Source of the DNA: Dromaius novaehollandiae
Lineage: Eukaryota > Chordata > Aves > Casuariiformes > Dromaiidae
Direction of reading: 5' to 3'
DNA length: 64,000 nucleotides
NCBI RefSeq assembly: GCF_036370855.1
Contig: NC_088100.1
Span: 38,824,563-38,888,562, forward strand
Position numbers and translations under genes: made by a program. Positions 12,801 to 25,100 of the stretch are shown piece by piece. The notes below the pieces were generated by a model. The model was not told the origin of the DNA and made no database searches. It saw nothing but the letters and a program-made list of their open reading frames with translations. Numbering within the stretch: the stretch's first letter is position 1; each line of letters begins with the position of its first letter.

Positions 12801-13051
12801 CACAGGCTTCAAGGCTTGGTTCCCAGCAGAGGCAAGGGCAGAGCCCTTGCAATGCTTCCAAAAGGATTTTGTCTCTCTTTCAAGTATTGGATTATGCATC
12901 ATTTGTTTTCATACTAACACTTTTTCCATACGAGCCGCCATAGTAGAGCTGGTTCTTTAACTGTGCTCCTGGCATTAGCTAAAAATAAACTCAATGAAAT
13001 CCTTTTCCTGCAAAGGGGCTAAATAGCAAGGGGCTATTGGCAATTTGTAGA

Positions 13052-13056
<5 letters not shown>

Positions 13057-13083
<27 letters not shown>
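13057..13083. repeat. Poly(A) run
   Basis: An uninterrupted A run of about 27 bases, without flanking target-site duplication or retrocopy sequence that I could recognise. Confidence 0.9.
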
Positions 13084-13087
<4 letters not shown>

Positions 13088-14108
13088 TCCCAGGCCAAAG
13101 ATAAACCTCAGATGCAAATTTGTAACATCCTGGGGCAGCTTCTGCAAAAAAAAAAAAAAGTTGTGCATGTGTTTAATTTGGGGCTCTGAGAAGCACAGTG
13201 GAAGTCAACAGGATTATCTCTGATGTGAGAAAATAAGTTCAAGACTGTATTATCTTAATAAAGGAAAAGCAACATTAGACAGCAAAATTATTTCTGCCTT
13301 ATGAGTTATAGAGTACATGAGGCTTTAAAAGGTGCTTAAAGAAACTCCTTTGCTCAGTTTATAACTTACTATTCAAATACTGCACTGATTTATGAGTCTG
13401 TATGGAGTGTGAATCAGCACAGAATATGGTCTTAAGTAATAAAATAAATCATCTACATGTGGAGGAGATAAGCAGCTGGGGAGTCTCTCCTGTTCTGCTG
13501 ATCAGGAATCAACTTGCAGCAAACAGCAGTTACTCTAGAAAGAGCAAAATAAGTTGATATTTTGAAAGAATGGGAAGAAGGAGATAGTACACAAGGAATA
13601 AAGAAAGTGTGAAAAGTAACAGATGAAATGGCTGTGAGGTAGCAGAGGGTCTTACTGTAAGAGAGAGTAGGAAGCTGGCAAAGGCATAAGAATATAAATT
13701 AAAATGTAAAAATCATCAGTTACACCAGCAATCCCACTTTTGCTGTTAAAGATGAGGCTTCCCAGGCTCATGTGAAGGGCTGGGAGAGGGGCAGGTGCTG
13801 GCCGGCGGCAGGGCCCCAAGCAGGCGGCTTCCTTGGCCCCGTTGCCTGTCCCTGCACTGGGCGCTTGCCAGCCGCGTGCCCAACGGCTTGGAAACACAAA
13901 CTTCCTGGCACGCTGGTCAAGCGCGTACAAAGCAAAGGAAATTTCTCTCATTTGAAAGTTTTGCAAACTTGATATTTTGCTGGGATTCCTATAAGGGCTG
14001 TTCCCTACTGGGGAGGAAAAAAAAAAAGAAAGAAAAGAAAAGCAACCCCAAACTTGAAGTTTTTAAATGCTGGTTCCCTTGTTTTGCATGTACCTACAAA
14101 TCCTAGCC

Positions 14109-14114
14109 AATAAA
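14109..14114 (+). terminator. PRSS35: Candidate poly(A) signal for PRSS35
   Basis: A canonical AATAAA is followed about 30 nt later by a GU-rich stretch (ggtgtgtttgtag). It is the best looking of several candidates, but the resulting 3'UTR would be more than 4 kb long, so usage is uncertain. Confidence 0.3.
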
Positions 14115-17100
14115 ATTTTTCAAATACTTTCGATTTTTGCTTGGTGTGTTTGTAGAAATTTAGTCAACTACTTCTAATTTTAAAACATGGAATATCACAA
14201 ATACTTTGGTCTACAAATTCCTGGATCTACAAATAACGAATGAAAAAGAATACTTTTAAATTAAATTGAAAGCCTAAAATTGGAGCGCAATCCCTAACGA
14301 TTTGGAAGTATATGAGCCCCATCGCTTTTATCTGTAACAGCCTTTTGCTCCCAAAGAGAGACAGCATTTAGGCTGGAAACTGCTCACCAGCCTCGAGAGG
14401 TTGCTTTTATGACTTTTTGTGTTAAGTTGTTAAAGAGCCACAGCAAATAGCCTTAAAAAAAAGTGGTTTCATAATATTTTAACGACACAAAACAACAGCT
14501 CATTTGAGAACATAAATGTAAACCTTTGCTCATAAAGATACCATACAATGCATATATCAATAAAGATGGTCTTGTTTTTTTTCTAGTGTTTTCCTCTGTC
14601 ATGATGTAGTTTGTTAGCTATGTTGTTGGTGCATAACCTCAATTCTGTAAAGGTTTGTAGCAGGTTATCATTGAACCCTCTGGACATAGTCTTACAAGAC
14701 GTTAACGTCTCTTTAAATTTATTCTGGAAAGAAAAAATCCATGTCTACTAATTTCTTCAAGATAATTACTTTGTGAGCAGATTTGATGAGTAAAAAAATT
14801 GGTTTAGCAAGGAAATGACTCACAGAATATCCCACAACTTATTAATATCCAACCAAGTCATTAGCTCTGTTTCTGCTGTTACCTGCGGGTGTATCTGCCA
14901 CCCCGGCGTGTCAGCCCAGGGCGGGTAATGGGGGACCGAAATCCGGCCCCGTCCGCTCGGAGGCCACCCTTTGCCACAGTCCTGCAGAGGGGTTTGGAGC
15001 CTGGGAAACGTTTCGCTGGCCCTATCCAAGCAATAAAAACTGACTCGGATGAAATGCGTCTCCTCTGCAGGCCGCTGCTGAGCCGGGGAAAGGATTTGTT
15101 TGCTCAGCGGATGACACATTTCAGAGTGGCCTGGTGGGGCACCGGGGGAGCTTGAACTGGCGTCCTACCCACATAGCCAATTTGGGGTAGGATGGCCTTT
15201 AACAAATGCTCTACACGACTTAATCAAGTAATAGCGGCAAGAGTAATCTCAAGATACGACGTTGCTAGTGAATTCACGTAGGTTATGACTAGTATTCCTA
15301 CTGCAGTGGTCATTCCTCTCGCTCAGAATAGCTCTTCGAGCCTCGGTGCTGGCTTACCATTCAGCCATGACTGTTAAGAAAAAGCATCAGATATACTGGA
15401 AGAGTTACACAGCTATTTTATAAAGATTGTGCCTCTTGGCAATTATATACACACCATATTTATTCTGGTTGCTATGGCTCTACTTTTCCATGCAAAAGAG
15501 TTTGAAAACATTGAATTAAACCAAGCTGGGCTGTTTTTCAGACAAATTACTCAGCTGCCCTTTGGCTACATTTCCAGCCTTCTCCACCCTGTGCCCCGCA
15601 CCCCCCAGTTTAATTTCCAAATTTATGGATTAAATTCTGATTTCAGCTTTGCTTACTCAAAGGCAAAAGCAATTGAGAGACACCATTAAAACAAAGAAGG
15701 TGGCTCTACATTTTTGCTGGTATACATGAAGCAGGGCAGGCTCCAGAGGGAAAAGAGGACAGGAAAAAAGCGAGGTGAGGACCTCGACTGCAAAAAAAAC
15801 CCCACAGTGCCTTATTCAGCTGAAGAAAATATGATTTCTGTTTTTTCTACAGTAAAACGCAACCCTAGTTTTCACGTTCCTTAGCCTGTTTCTTGATTGA
15901 TTAACTCATCAGCTAACTATTGTTGGCCCTCGTTGTAAAGGAGAGAACAAAGCTGTTCTGTCCTGGAAACGCAACACGGGCTCTACGGCCAGAAGGGGTT
16001 TCCCCCCGCGACAAAATTCCTGCGGGGGAAAAAAAAAAAAGTTACCCAAACGGGGATTTATAATATGAATAAAAACCAAAAAAAAGAGTCTATATAAACA
16101 GTGATCTCTAAGACAAGTACCATATTTTTATTTCAATAAAACTTAGGGCAAATCTTTTGCAAAATATGTATGTATAAAAGCAACGTAGAATTTATAGAAG
16201 TGTGGCAAATGGGTTTTTCTACCCCCCTTCGCTATGCAGTCGGTGAATACCTTCCACAATTGCCGTGAGTGACATGGCTAGAAGAATTATAACTTGCTTG
16301 TTCTCTATCCCACCCTGTCCCTACAGGGGCAGTGATTTATTCTGCTATCAAACACTGCTTATTGTGGATTTGGGTTGAAACAGTCATCTTCACTGGTAGA
16401 CAACAAGCAGAGGCTTCCAGGGACATGACAACTGATATTTTAGTTTTTCTTTTTTTTTTCCTTTCATCCTTTTCTAAGTTTGTCTCCAGCTTGCCCATCT
16501 TTCTAGTGTATTAATCTCTCTAAAAACAATTTTGTTATATATCCATGGAGGGTACATGAAGCCATTTTAAACAATGGTGTCTTGAAACTGAAGCTCTGTT
16601 TTGGAGAGTACTGGAGCTTTGTAAGAGCCAGTAATCAAACAAAGACTGCATCATACACTCTTCTCATTTACAGTGGTGAACACTAGAGGGAAATTTGACC
16701 CACCGCATATTATATGTATTTATGTGTTATAGAGTGTTAGGTACCGGCCATTTATGATCTATAAACAGATTTCTTTCTTTTAGGAAAAAGTGAACAGGAA
16801 AAAAAATGTTTAGGAAGCCACAGTCCAAAAGAAAAGTAGCAGTTTTGATAGTGCTCACTCTAGATATGATATCTTATTGCTTGTAAACTTTCTTAACCTA
16901 TTAAAGCAGTGACCTGTGATCAAATAATGCTGCTTATGACTGAAGTACTTGCGTCCTTCACTTCTTGTATATTGATTTTTTCATTACCAATTAGGACCAA
17001 ATAAAATCCAGCATCTGGGCAGTAATCACTGTGAGATTAACTTCATTTCTGTCCACTCTGTGCAAACAATGTCCACAAATTAAACAAAAAAATAGAGCTG

Positions 17101-19544
17101 ACACTAATTGGATTTTATTTCTTTAAACTGTAGAGAATTATCTTTATGGGATTATGGCTGTGGATGCAGTTTTTGCTTAGTTATTTTGCCATACAAATCC
17201 ACAGTTCACCACACACACACGAGGAAGAGCAGCTTCAAACTCCTCCTCTTCAGCTTGAAGGCTCATGAGACATTGCATTAGCCATCTCCAGGTACTAGTA
17301 TCAAAGATATGCCATTCAGTATTTGTATGTTCCTTCTCAACTCAGGCTTCCCCTTGGCATCCTTCACATTGACATTGGCCTTGCCCCCATCCTACGCCCT
17401 ACCCACTTACCTGTTTTGCTAACGCAGCATCTCTTCTCTCTCTTTTGCCTCCCCGACTCAGAGTCATCTTCTGAACTCTGCTGATGTGCTCAAGTCTCTG
17501 CCTTTGAAACAGCTTTTCACTCCTTCACCTCTTATCACCCTTCTCTATTACAACTATTTTTATAGCCACGAAAAGTCCTGGCTCTCCTTGTTCCAGTAAC
17601 ATATGGATGCGATACTGCTGGTCCTCTCCTCACGTCCACCAAGACAACTGTAAAACACGCGTCTCAGCCCTAGAAGCAAAAACCTTCATCGAGTCCCTGG
17701 CTGGCTCTGGCTTTTGCTCCAGACCGCTTTCCTTGCGGTCCAGCTGGGTCACCTCCGGGTCCTGCCCTCTCGCAGCAGCGCTCCTCTCCCTCGCATTAGT
17801 TCAGCTATTTTTAATTCACTCTTTGCAACATCATCTCTCACCTCCCTGCCCATCTTGGGTTCCATCTTCTGCTAACTCCACTTTTTAACATTTTTACTTG
17901 TGCTCAGTTTGGGGTTTCACCTCATTTTCCGTTTAATACACACCAAGTCTAAAATTAAATAAATAATTTTTAAACTAGAGCTAGACGCTGAAGAATTTGG
18001 CTTTGTGCCTGAGGGAGACCACTTAAAGTGCTATTAAGGTAATGACTGCAAACAAAGAACTATAAAGGCAAAATAACTGCAAGCAGAAAGGATTTGTGCT
18101 TCCAAAACAACACATAAATCTGGAATCAGCCTTGTGAAACTCTTTCCTAAGCTCTGAGTCAATGTAAACACGTGCTGCCAGACAGAGGAGCAACCTTGTG
18201 ACAGCCCTCGCAGAACAGCTCCGGCAGCGCCGACAACTTCCCCTCGCCGCGTTCGCTCTCTGCTCGGACGCATGCGGAGGAAGAGGTCTGTCGCGCCTGG
18301 TCCCTCCCGCACGCGCCGTCTTCGGATGTTTAATCCTGTGGATTAAATGGCCTGGGCACCCCCCGACCTGCAGCGGTCGCAGGGCACCAGGACCAAAGCA
18401 GCAAGCTCTGGGTCGAGCCTCGTAGCCGCTGCCTATTCCCTGGGGGCCCTGAGAAAGCTTTATTTAACTTCATGGATTTAATTGACTGCAAAAATAAAAA
18501 TGTGAGATTATTAATCAGATTATAACTGGACTGTAAAGGTCTCAAGGAAACAGGGCCCGATTCCCAGCGGGGCTGAGCAGCCGCAGCACCTCACACCTTC
18601 GGTGTGAGCCACATCTGCTCAGCACCTGCAAAGAGCCACCGAGCGCTTCCCAAGTTAGGGACCTTTCTGGTAGCTGGCTGCAGGTGAGGTTTGTCACACC
18701 AGTTATTGAAGCCTGCTGACAACTTAATGAGAAACGTCTGGTTGCAGCAGTGCAGCCTTCTAGGGCTAATCCAATGGCTAAGCCTGGGAAAGCAAAGCTA
18801 GAGATGCTGCAGGTATGTCTTATCTGCAGTATTTCTCTCCATATCACTCAGGAAATAGAAAATCACAACTCTAGAAAGCTTTCAGACCCCAGGAGTGTGT
18901 ACCAAGAACAGCACCCATCCTTTTCCCCCCTCAATCCTATTTAAAAAAAAATGTAAATATCAACTAGAGCTTAGGAAAGGCACCCTGCATTCTCCCAGGC
19001 AGTTGCAAAGATTTTCACCAGGCCTTTTTCATGCAGATCCTTTATTTTTTCCCCAGTCAACTCAGCTGTGCTTTTCTCTTGCAGCAGCTACAAATGCAAT
19101 TTCTCTTACGGCTGAGAGGCCAAAAAGCCTGCGGGGGGGAGAGCAGCTGACGCAGTAGTGCCGTGCACCCTTCAGCAGCCAGCGTAAGCCGAGCAAGCAC
19201 ATGAAAACCAGGCAGGCAAGCCTCATAGGGAGAGGTAATACTTTCTGTAAAACTGGATGACATATAGTTGGAAGAGGCAAACGAGCTTTCAGATACATTA
19301 TGCAGATCTCCCTCCTTGCCTCATTATATCCTTTAGCCAACACTTCTACTTAAATCGGCCCTTATTTTAATGTGCAAGGTGGAGACAAGACTGTAAGGGC
19401 AAATAGCTTGCCGAGCCCAAACTGGCCCTCATGTGCTTGTCTCTAACCACATCAGTCACAGCCTGGTATACAGAACCAAAATTACTGAGTTCTGGGACAG
19501 ATGGGTACAGCCACGTAATTTCTTTCTGCAGGCCACAATGAAGG

Positions 19545-19545
<1 letters not shown>

Positions 19546-19580
<35 letters not shown>
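19546..19580. repeat. Poly(T) run, 35 bases
   Basis: An uninterrupted run of T flanked by aaggc and gcattt. No adjacent retroelement body was recognised on either side. Confidence 0.95.
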
Positions 19581-19582
<2 letters not shown>

Positions 19583-20782
19583 ATTTAGCAAGTGTTAAGC
19601 TTCAAGGCAAGTATTTTTATACATACAAGAAGTTGCATTTCTAGATCTAGAAGCCAACTCCTTCCTTATAATTTTAAAGCAAACTTTTAATAATTTTTTT
19701 AAAAGTTTATCTGGCAACGTCATTGTGGAACCACACATATCCTGGTAAAAATATGATAAATATGCAATTCAAAGATACAAGACCAGGGGAAAAAGGTAAT
19801 CTATGAAGCAGATTACTGCTAACGTAATTGCAAGATTTAAAGTCATTCTTAAAAGCAGATCTGAAATGATTTTTTCCTCCAGTATGTTTTATCTACGTGT
19901 GTGCAAAGAACATTTTGAAGCAATGGGGGGTGATTTTTTGTTTGTTTTTTATTTTTATTTAAAAATGACATTTGCATCTCTTATCTCTCAGCAAAGGCAG
20001 CATTTTAGGCAGCTATACCAAATACAGAATTAGGGATTCAGCAGATAGTGCCATGTGCCCCGGGGTAACACAAAGTCAGTATCTCCCATTGGTGATTACA
20101 ATCAAGCTTCTACAGGCGACAGGGTCTTTTGGCAGAGATCTAAACAAGATCCAGATTACAAGGTCATTAAAACCCACAAGACTTCATGAGAGCGGAGCAG
20201 TTCATACCTGTGACATGGCTAGATTACAACTGATAAATGTATTCTGCCTCTCTCCATTGCCCCTTGTAACGGCAGCGGTATTTGCAGATCAACTTTACTT
20301 TCTTCATTGCTCAAAGTTCACAGCATATGATGGCTGCTCAGCAGATCTGCTAATACTACCACTATCTGTATTTGAGATGCACCTACAACCCTCCCTTCTG
20401 CTATTTCCAGCTACTTGCATCATTACGTCTTTGGCAGACCCCTCTGGATGGGCACATCTGTCAGGCTGGGAGTGAGACCGCTCGGTGACCACCACAGCAA
20501 GCATCACAGCATGCACAGAGGGGCATCTCGCACCAAATGCACTATTCCACATGCTTTCGTATCAGGGACATCATCAAGTTTGCACCAAGCCACCCAGAGA
20601 AATTGCTGGTATACCAGCACTACCCTGGACAAAAAAAAATACCTAGTTATTGAATAAGCACAGGACTTTTATGGTTTCCAGCCTGCATGTAGCAGCTTGG
20701 TCACAAAGCACGCACACATTACTGTGTCTGGTGCAGAGCTGCAAATTTCAGAGACTGTGCTAAAATTAGCTATCAAGTTTAT

Positions 20783-20840
20783 CTGTGTGTGTGTGTATAT
20801 AAGTATATGTGTGTGTATATATACACACACACGTATATAA
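20783..20840. repeat. TG/TA microsatellite with a perfect 24-bp palindrome
   Basis: Alternating TG and TA dinucleotides form a compound microsatellite. Within it, 20808-20831 is a perfect inverted repeat centred between 20819 and 20820 (arms tgtgtgtgtata and tatacacacaca). Such alternating purine-pyrimidine sequence can adopt cruciform or Z-DNA forms. Confidence 0.9.
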
Positions 20841-21369
20841 TGTAGTCTGTCAGTGCATATATTTCATATAAATACACACACTGCATATATAGTAGTGTGA
20901 TCATAAATGTTATACCCAAATAGTACCTGAAGAGGACATAATGACACTGTCACAGTGCCTAAGGCCAAGCACTGCACTGCCTCCTCCCTCACCTCTCTGA
21001 TCCCCTTCTAGAGACCTGCTACTGCTTTTCTTTTCGTATCTCCTGCAAGGCACCTGAGCAGGGCTCCAGCAGGCGGGAGAAACAGGAGCTTGAGGATCCT
21101 GTAATCAAAGGAACGAGGGAGGATGGGCAAACCCATCTCCTGCAGGACCACCTTGAAGTGCAATCTTTGCCAGATGATGAATTCCCCCGAGACAACTCCC
21201 CATCCCCACAGAGATCAAACCAGCAGAGAAGCCTGAAGTGGGGAGACATTCACTCCCTGGTCTCTCTCCTCCCCAAACTTCTTCCCTTGCTCGGAAGATT
21301 TACTAATGGGCTGAGTCTTGTTAGTGTCACAAGGAGCCAAACAGCTCAACATTGAAATTCTTTAAGCTG

Positions 21370-21441
21370 TCAAATTTCTTCTTTTTTTTTTTTTTCCTTT
21401 CCCCTTCTTTTTCTTTCCTCTTCTGTTTTTCTTTTTTCCCC
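21370..21441. repeat. Polypyrimidine tract
   Basis: About 70 bases of nearly pure C/T sequence, including a run of more than ten T bases and several CTTTT blocks. Low-complexity sequence with no gene content. Confidence 0.8.
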
Positions 21442-21634
21442 AAACAGCTTCACAATATGCATAAACATAGACTAAAGGACACTTGCTTAAACAGCAGTTC
21501 TTCAGGAAGGGCTTTGAGAGGACAGAGCAGCACAGGCTCACCATTGACCAACAGTGCAATCACGCTGGGAAAAATGCAGATGCCACACTTGGATCTCTAA
21601 ATGGGAGCCTAGGTCATAAGCTATGAGGCAATAT

Positions 21635-22100
21635 TTTGGGTGTGTCCTCGCTTGGCTGCTGTGTCCAGTTTCAGATGCCGCACTTCAAGGGAGGCAAGGA
21701 CCAGTTGAAGAGAGTGCAGGGAATAACAAGATTGATCGGACATCTAGAAATCTTCACTATCAAGGAAAGATTTAACAAACAGGGACTGCTTGGCATAAGA
21801 CAAAAGAATGATCATGGTAACTGTCTTCAAACACCATCTTTGCTGCTGCTGCAGAAAAGAAAGGAAGCATCTCCATGGATAGAAGAAATGACAGTTCAAG
21901 GTGCAGAATCAGGTAATACAAGAGCAGGAGGAGCTTTCTCAGGGTGAAAGTGGTGAGGCCCTAGAGTTGTGTTTGGAAGGGCTGGGTATCATGATTGAGG
22001 GAGGTCTTTGAGAAAAATCTGTTGGCAATTATATAGTTTTTGCTTTGGGACAAGGGAATAGAGTAGATGGACCTTAAATTTCTGTGATATCTATCTTATG
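21635..22100 (+). mobile_element. CR1 LINE, 3'-end fragment (sense on + strand)
   Basis: The plus strand reads through typical CR1 3' text, including tgctgtgtccag, the region equivalent to the 'group of lysines and leucines' end of the RT frame, the stretch cagggactgctt, and a terminal region ending ctgtgatatctatcttatga that resembles the short tandem units at the CR1 3' end. The copy is 5'-truncated and decayed with many frame breaks. Its orientation is opposite to the other three CR1 fragments of the window. Confidence 0.7.
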
Positions 22101-25100
22101 ATCTTGGCCAGCGCTTTTAACTGGAAGCTTCACGTTCTCTGCATGCAGGGCCTTTGCAGTGGAGCTGCATCAAGTTGCGCTGGTCTTGGTTATTCGTAGC
22201 AGAGGGCCAACTTTTAAGTGAAATAACCCACGAATATAAAAGTTCTGTGTAGCCATGCAGTAAACTGTTTTGGTCAAGAGAAAAATACTGTATTTCACAA
22301 ACAGCCTGTCCCAAGACAGCATAGACTGAATCAGCTTAGCTTTTCAGTTTGGCTAGGGGAAAATGATTTCATTTTAGTCACATCTCTTCATCTCTGACAG
22401 ATCTACCAAAATACCAGACTTATCAGTTAAAGTATCCAGCTCCTACTAAGTTCAGTCTTAAATAACAAAGCCTGCCTGGCAAGCTGAACTGCACAACTAG
22501 AACAACACTATTCTGGAATCTCTCCAGCTATTTTAAAAGGTCATTAAATGAGAGAAGAACGTCCACCACAGGCTCTTCACGAAATTGTGCTGAACTATAT
22601 TGTGAAAGGTTCACATGCATGAGACTAGCTACTTCATTTTAAAATTTCCAGACAGATCCTTTGCAGTACTATGTTGGAGTAAGTGGTTTCCTTAAATTTT
22701 AAGTTAGGGCTATTCCTATGAGTCCCCAAAGGAGTGAAGGTACAGCAAATACAACATAGCAAGGGAAATCCCTCATCTCAAACCTGCAAACAGCTAAAGG
22801 AGTTAGTGAAATACATTCTGGTGAATTGCTACGACCTCCAGTGTTCACAATTTTTTTGCAGTTCTCTGTTCCTCTGAAATTTGCATTAAAGAGAAATATA
22901 GATGATTTGTTCGTTTTTCAGTATAAAGAGAGATGTTCGTTGTGATATGTTAGCAAATTCTTTCAGGTACTTTTAAAAATTGTTAGAAGCACAAGCAACC
23001 CAAATCCAGCCCTCAACAGTTGTTGGCAAAAAAAAAAGTTGTCTGAAAAAATCCGCAAGCCGGATCCGCAAGGATCAGAGTCAATCCTGGTGATCAATGA
23101 TGAAGCCAAATGTCTAAAGAAGCAAAGTGGTCTGAGAGATACATAAGCTGCTATATTACAATAAGCGTTAACCATCTTGGATGAAAAAACATTCCATCCT
23201 GGAACAACAGAATAGCGTTAATAATTTAATAGATTACATTTGGCTATACTGATTACTTACGTGCAAGACATACCAAAAGCTAATGTTACATCTTATTAAT
23301 AAAGAAAACAATCCGTAAAGCTATGATTTAAAAGCTCCAGAAAATAATTACCTCCCTTAGGAATCATATGTAGGAGGAGGAATAACTTTACTTAATAATG
23401 CTTTAAAATAAGCAGTGTGCTGTGCATTACAGACCCATGTGCACACATTAGTTTTATAATTACTATTTATAATCCTAAACAATAGCCAAGCACTTAAACA
23501 GATAAAGTAAAAATATAATTACTGTTGTAGTGTAATTTATTTACATTACTTTGAAAGAGAACAGTATTTTCGGTATGGTCTTCTTGCAAATAATTGGGAA
23601 TCAGCTCTGTTTCTAATCCTCATGAGGACTGTGGTAAAAGAACATGTGTTTTCATCTGCATATCTTGGATTTTAAAACAAAGGGGAATTTTAGCAAAGAC
23701 AGATTATTAGTTGAATAATGAGCTTAACTGAACTTCAGATAAGTTTAGGAGGATGCTTAAAAACAGCCCATGCACACAAACAGGACTACTACTGGGTGAT
23801 ATGTATGCAACTGGAGTTAGCGGAGCTCTTGTTTCAATTAAAAATTGGCTACAATAACTTGAACCCAGCCCTGCCTCTCTCCCTGTCCAGGATCAGAGCA
23901 TGCTCTAGAGAGCAGAACATTTGAGCCATCCTTTAGGCTTCTCAGCAGGTCAAATACTTTAAGAGAGAGGCAAATTTCCAGCATAACTTGCCTTGGAGCC
24001 AAAAGCTCGGTAAGCAAATTTTGCATTGCCAGATCTTCAAGGAAGTATAATAATAAGATAAGCAGCTTGCTTTTCCACAGATAACATTTCTGAAATGAGA
24101 GCAGGAAAGTGTTTCAGTTGTGCTGCTGCAAAGTTCACAAGAAGAAACGCTGCCGGAGCTGTGATGCTGGTGGCACAGGACCTATGCAACAGAGCCAAGG
24201 TGCCACTGGCTGGCTCCACCAAATCTTTTATCAGCACAGCTCATGTTCTGCAAAGCACAGGGCTGAGCAAGGCCTGGCCTGTGTGTTCATCCCTCAGCAG
24301 CAGGCTTGAAAGCAAACAGATGCTAAATATTGTAATGATGGGGTGGAGGTATGCTGGGAACTGCTGATTTTAGCACACTGCTAAAAACTCATGTTCTTCC
24401 CAGCACAAGGAGAGAAGAATATTCAAAAGCATAAGCCCACAGAAAAAACAGACAGATATAGCTCCTAAACATTAGATTCACCTATAAAAGTGGCAATACT
24501 GGAACCTCACAGGGGCAGAAGACTTGCAAACAAAAAAGATAGCTTGTGTCAAGATTCAGAAAATATCAGTAGATTCAAAACAGGTCTAACACATGGGCCA
24601 GTATTTGTGTAGTACAGCATGACTTTATTTTACATATGCTAGTCTTAATATTAGTAATTTCCCCCATTTTTTAACCAAGAATAACAACCTTGCTAATCTA
24701 CAAAACTCTGTCTTTCCACCTTTAAAAAGAAATGATCTCTTCTGCTCCTTGATTTTTCAAAATACAGCGAAGTTTTCAGGGTTTTGAAACTGCTCTTTAG
24801 GTAACCTAGAGAGACTGTGGGATTACTCCAATGGGGTTATACAGAAGAATCACTAAAAACTCTCAAAAACTGATTGATTGGGTACAATTATAGATATGTT
24901 ACATACATAAAGTTTAGTCTTAAGACTAACTGTAGAATTTAGCTTTTTCTATACTTGGGTATTGCAGAAGCCCACGTTATTTATGTATAGACACACAGAG
25001 ACACACAGTACAAATTACTGCTTCTTTTGAAGCCTGGTACCTGCTTGCACCTGCACCCTGTTCTTGCCAAACAGATTTTTGTACACATCTAAGTTGCACG

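Larger units (their letters stand above)
9887..14135 (+). other. PRSS35: PRSS35 3'UTR region, end uncertain
   Basis: AT-rich sequence follows the stop codon with no further coding signal. AATAAA candidates occur at 12524, 12984, 13257, 14109 and 14559. The one at 14109 has the best downstream GU-rich element (ttgcttggtgtgtttgtag), and 14559 is also followed by T/GT-rich sequence. A real 3' end earlier than these, using a variant signal, cannot be ruled out. An A27 run at about 13057-13083 and an A13 run at about 13147-13159 lie inside. Confidence 0.35.
14136..21634. other. Intergenic region with GC-rich patches
   Basis: No protein-coding or RNA gene could be supported here. The stretch is mostly AT-rich, with short open frames without recognisable domains. 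GC- and CpG-rich patches stand out at about 14880-15070 and 18190-18440; a third lies just upstream at about 13785-13930. They could be distal regulatory elements, but nothing in the sequence proves it. An AT-rich block with several TAAT-like cores follows at about 18455-18530. Confidence 0.5.

Noticed and set aside
13057-13083. Poly(A) run as the tail of a retrocopy
   Set aside because: No processed gene copy or target-site duplication was recognised next to it.
18034-18312. Minus-strand 92-codon frame over a GC-rich patch
   Set aside because: No recognisable protein, and its composition follows the local GC content.
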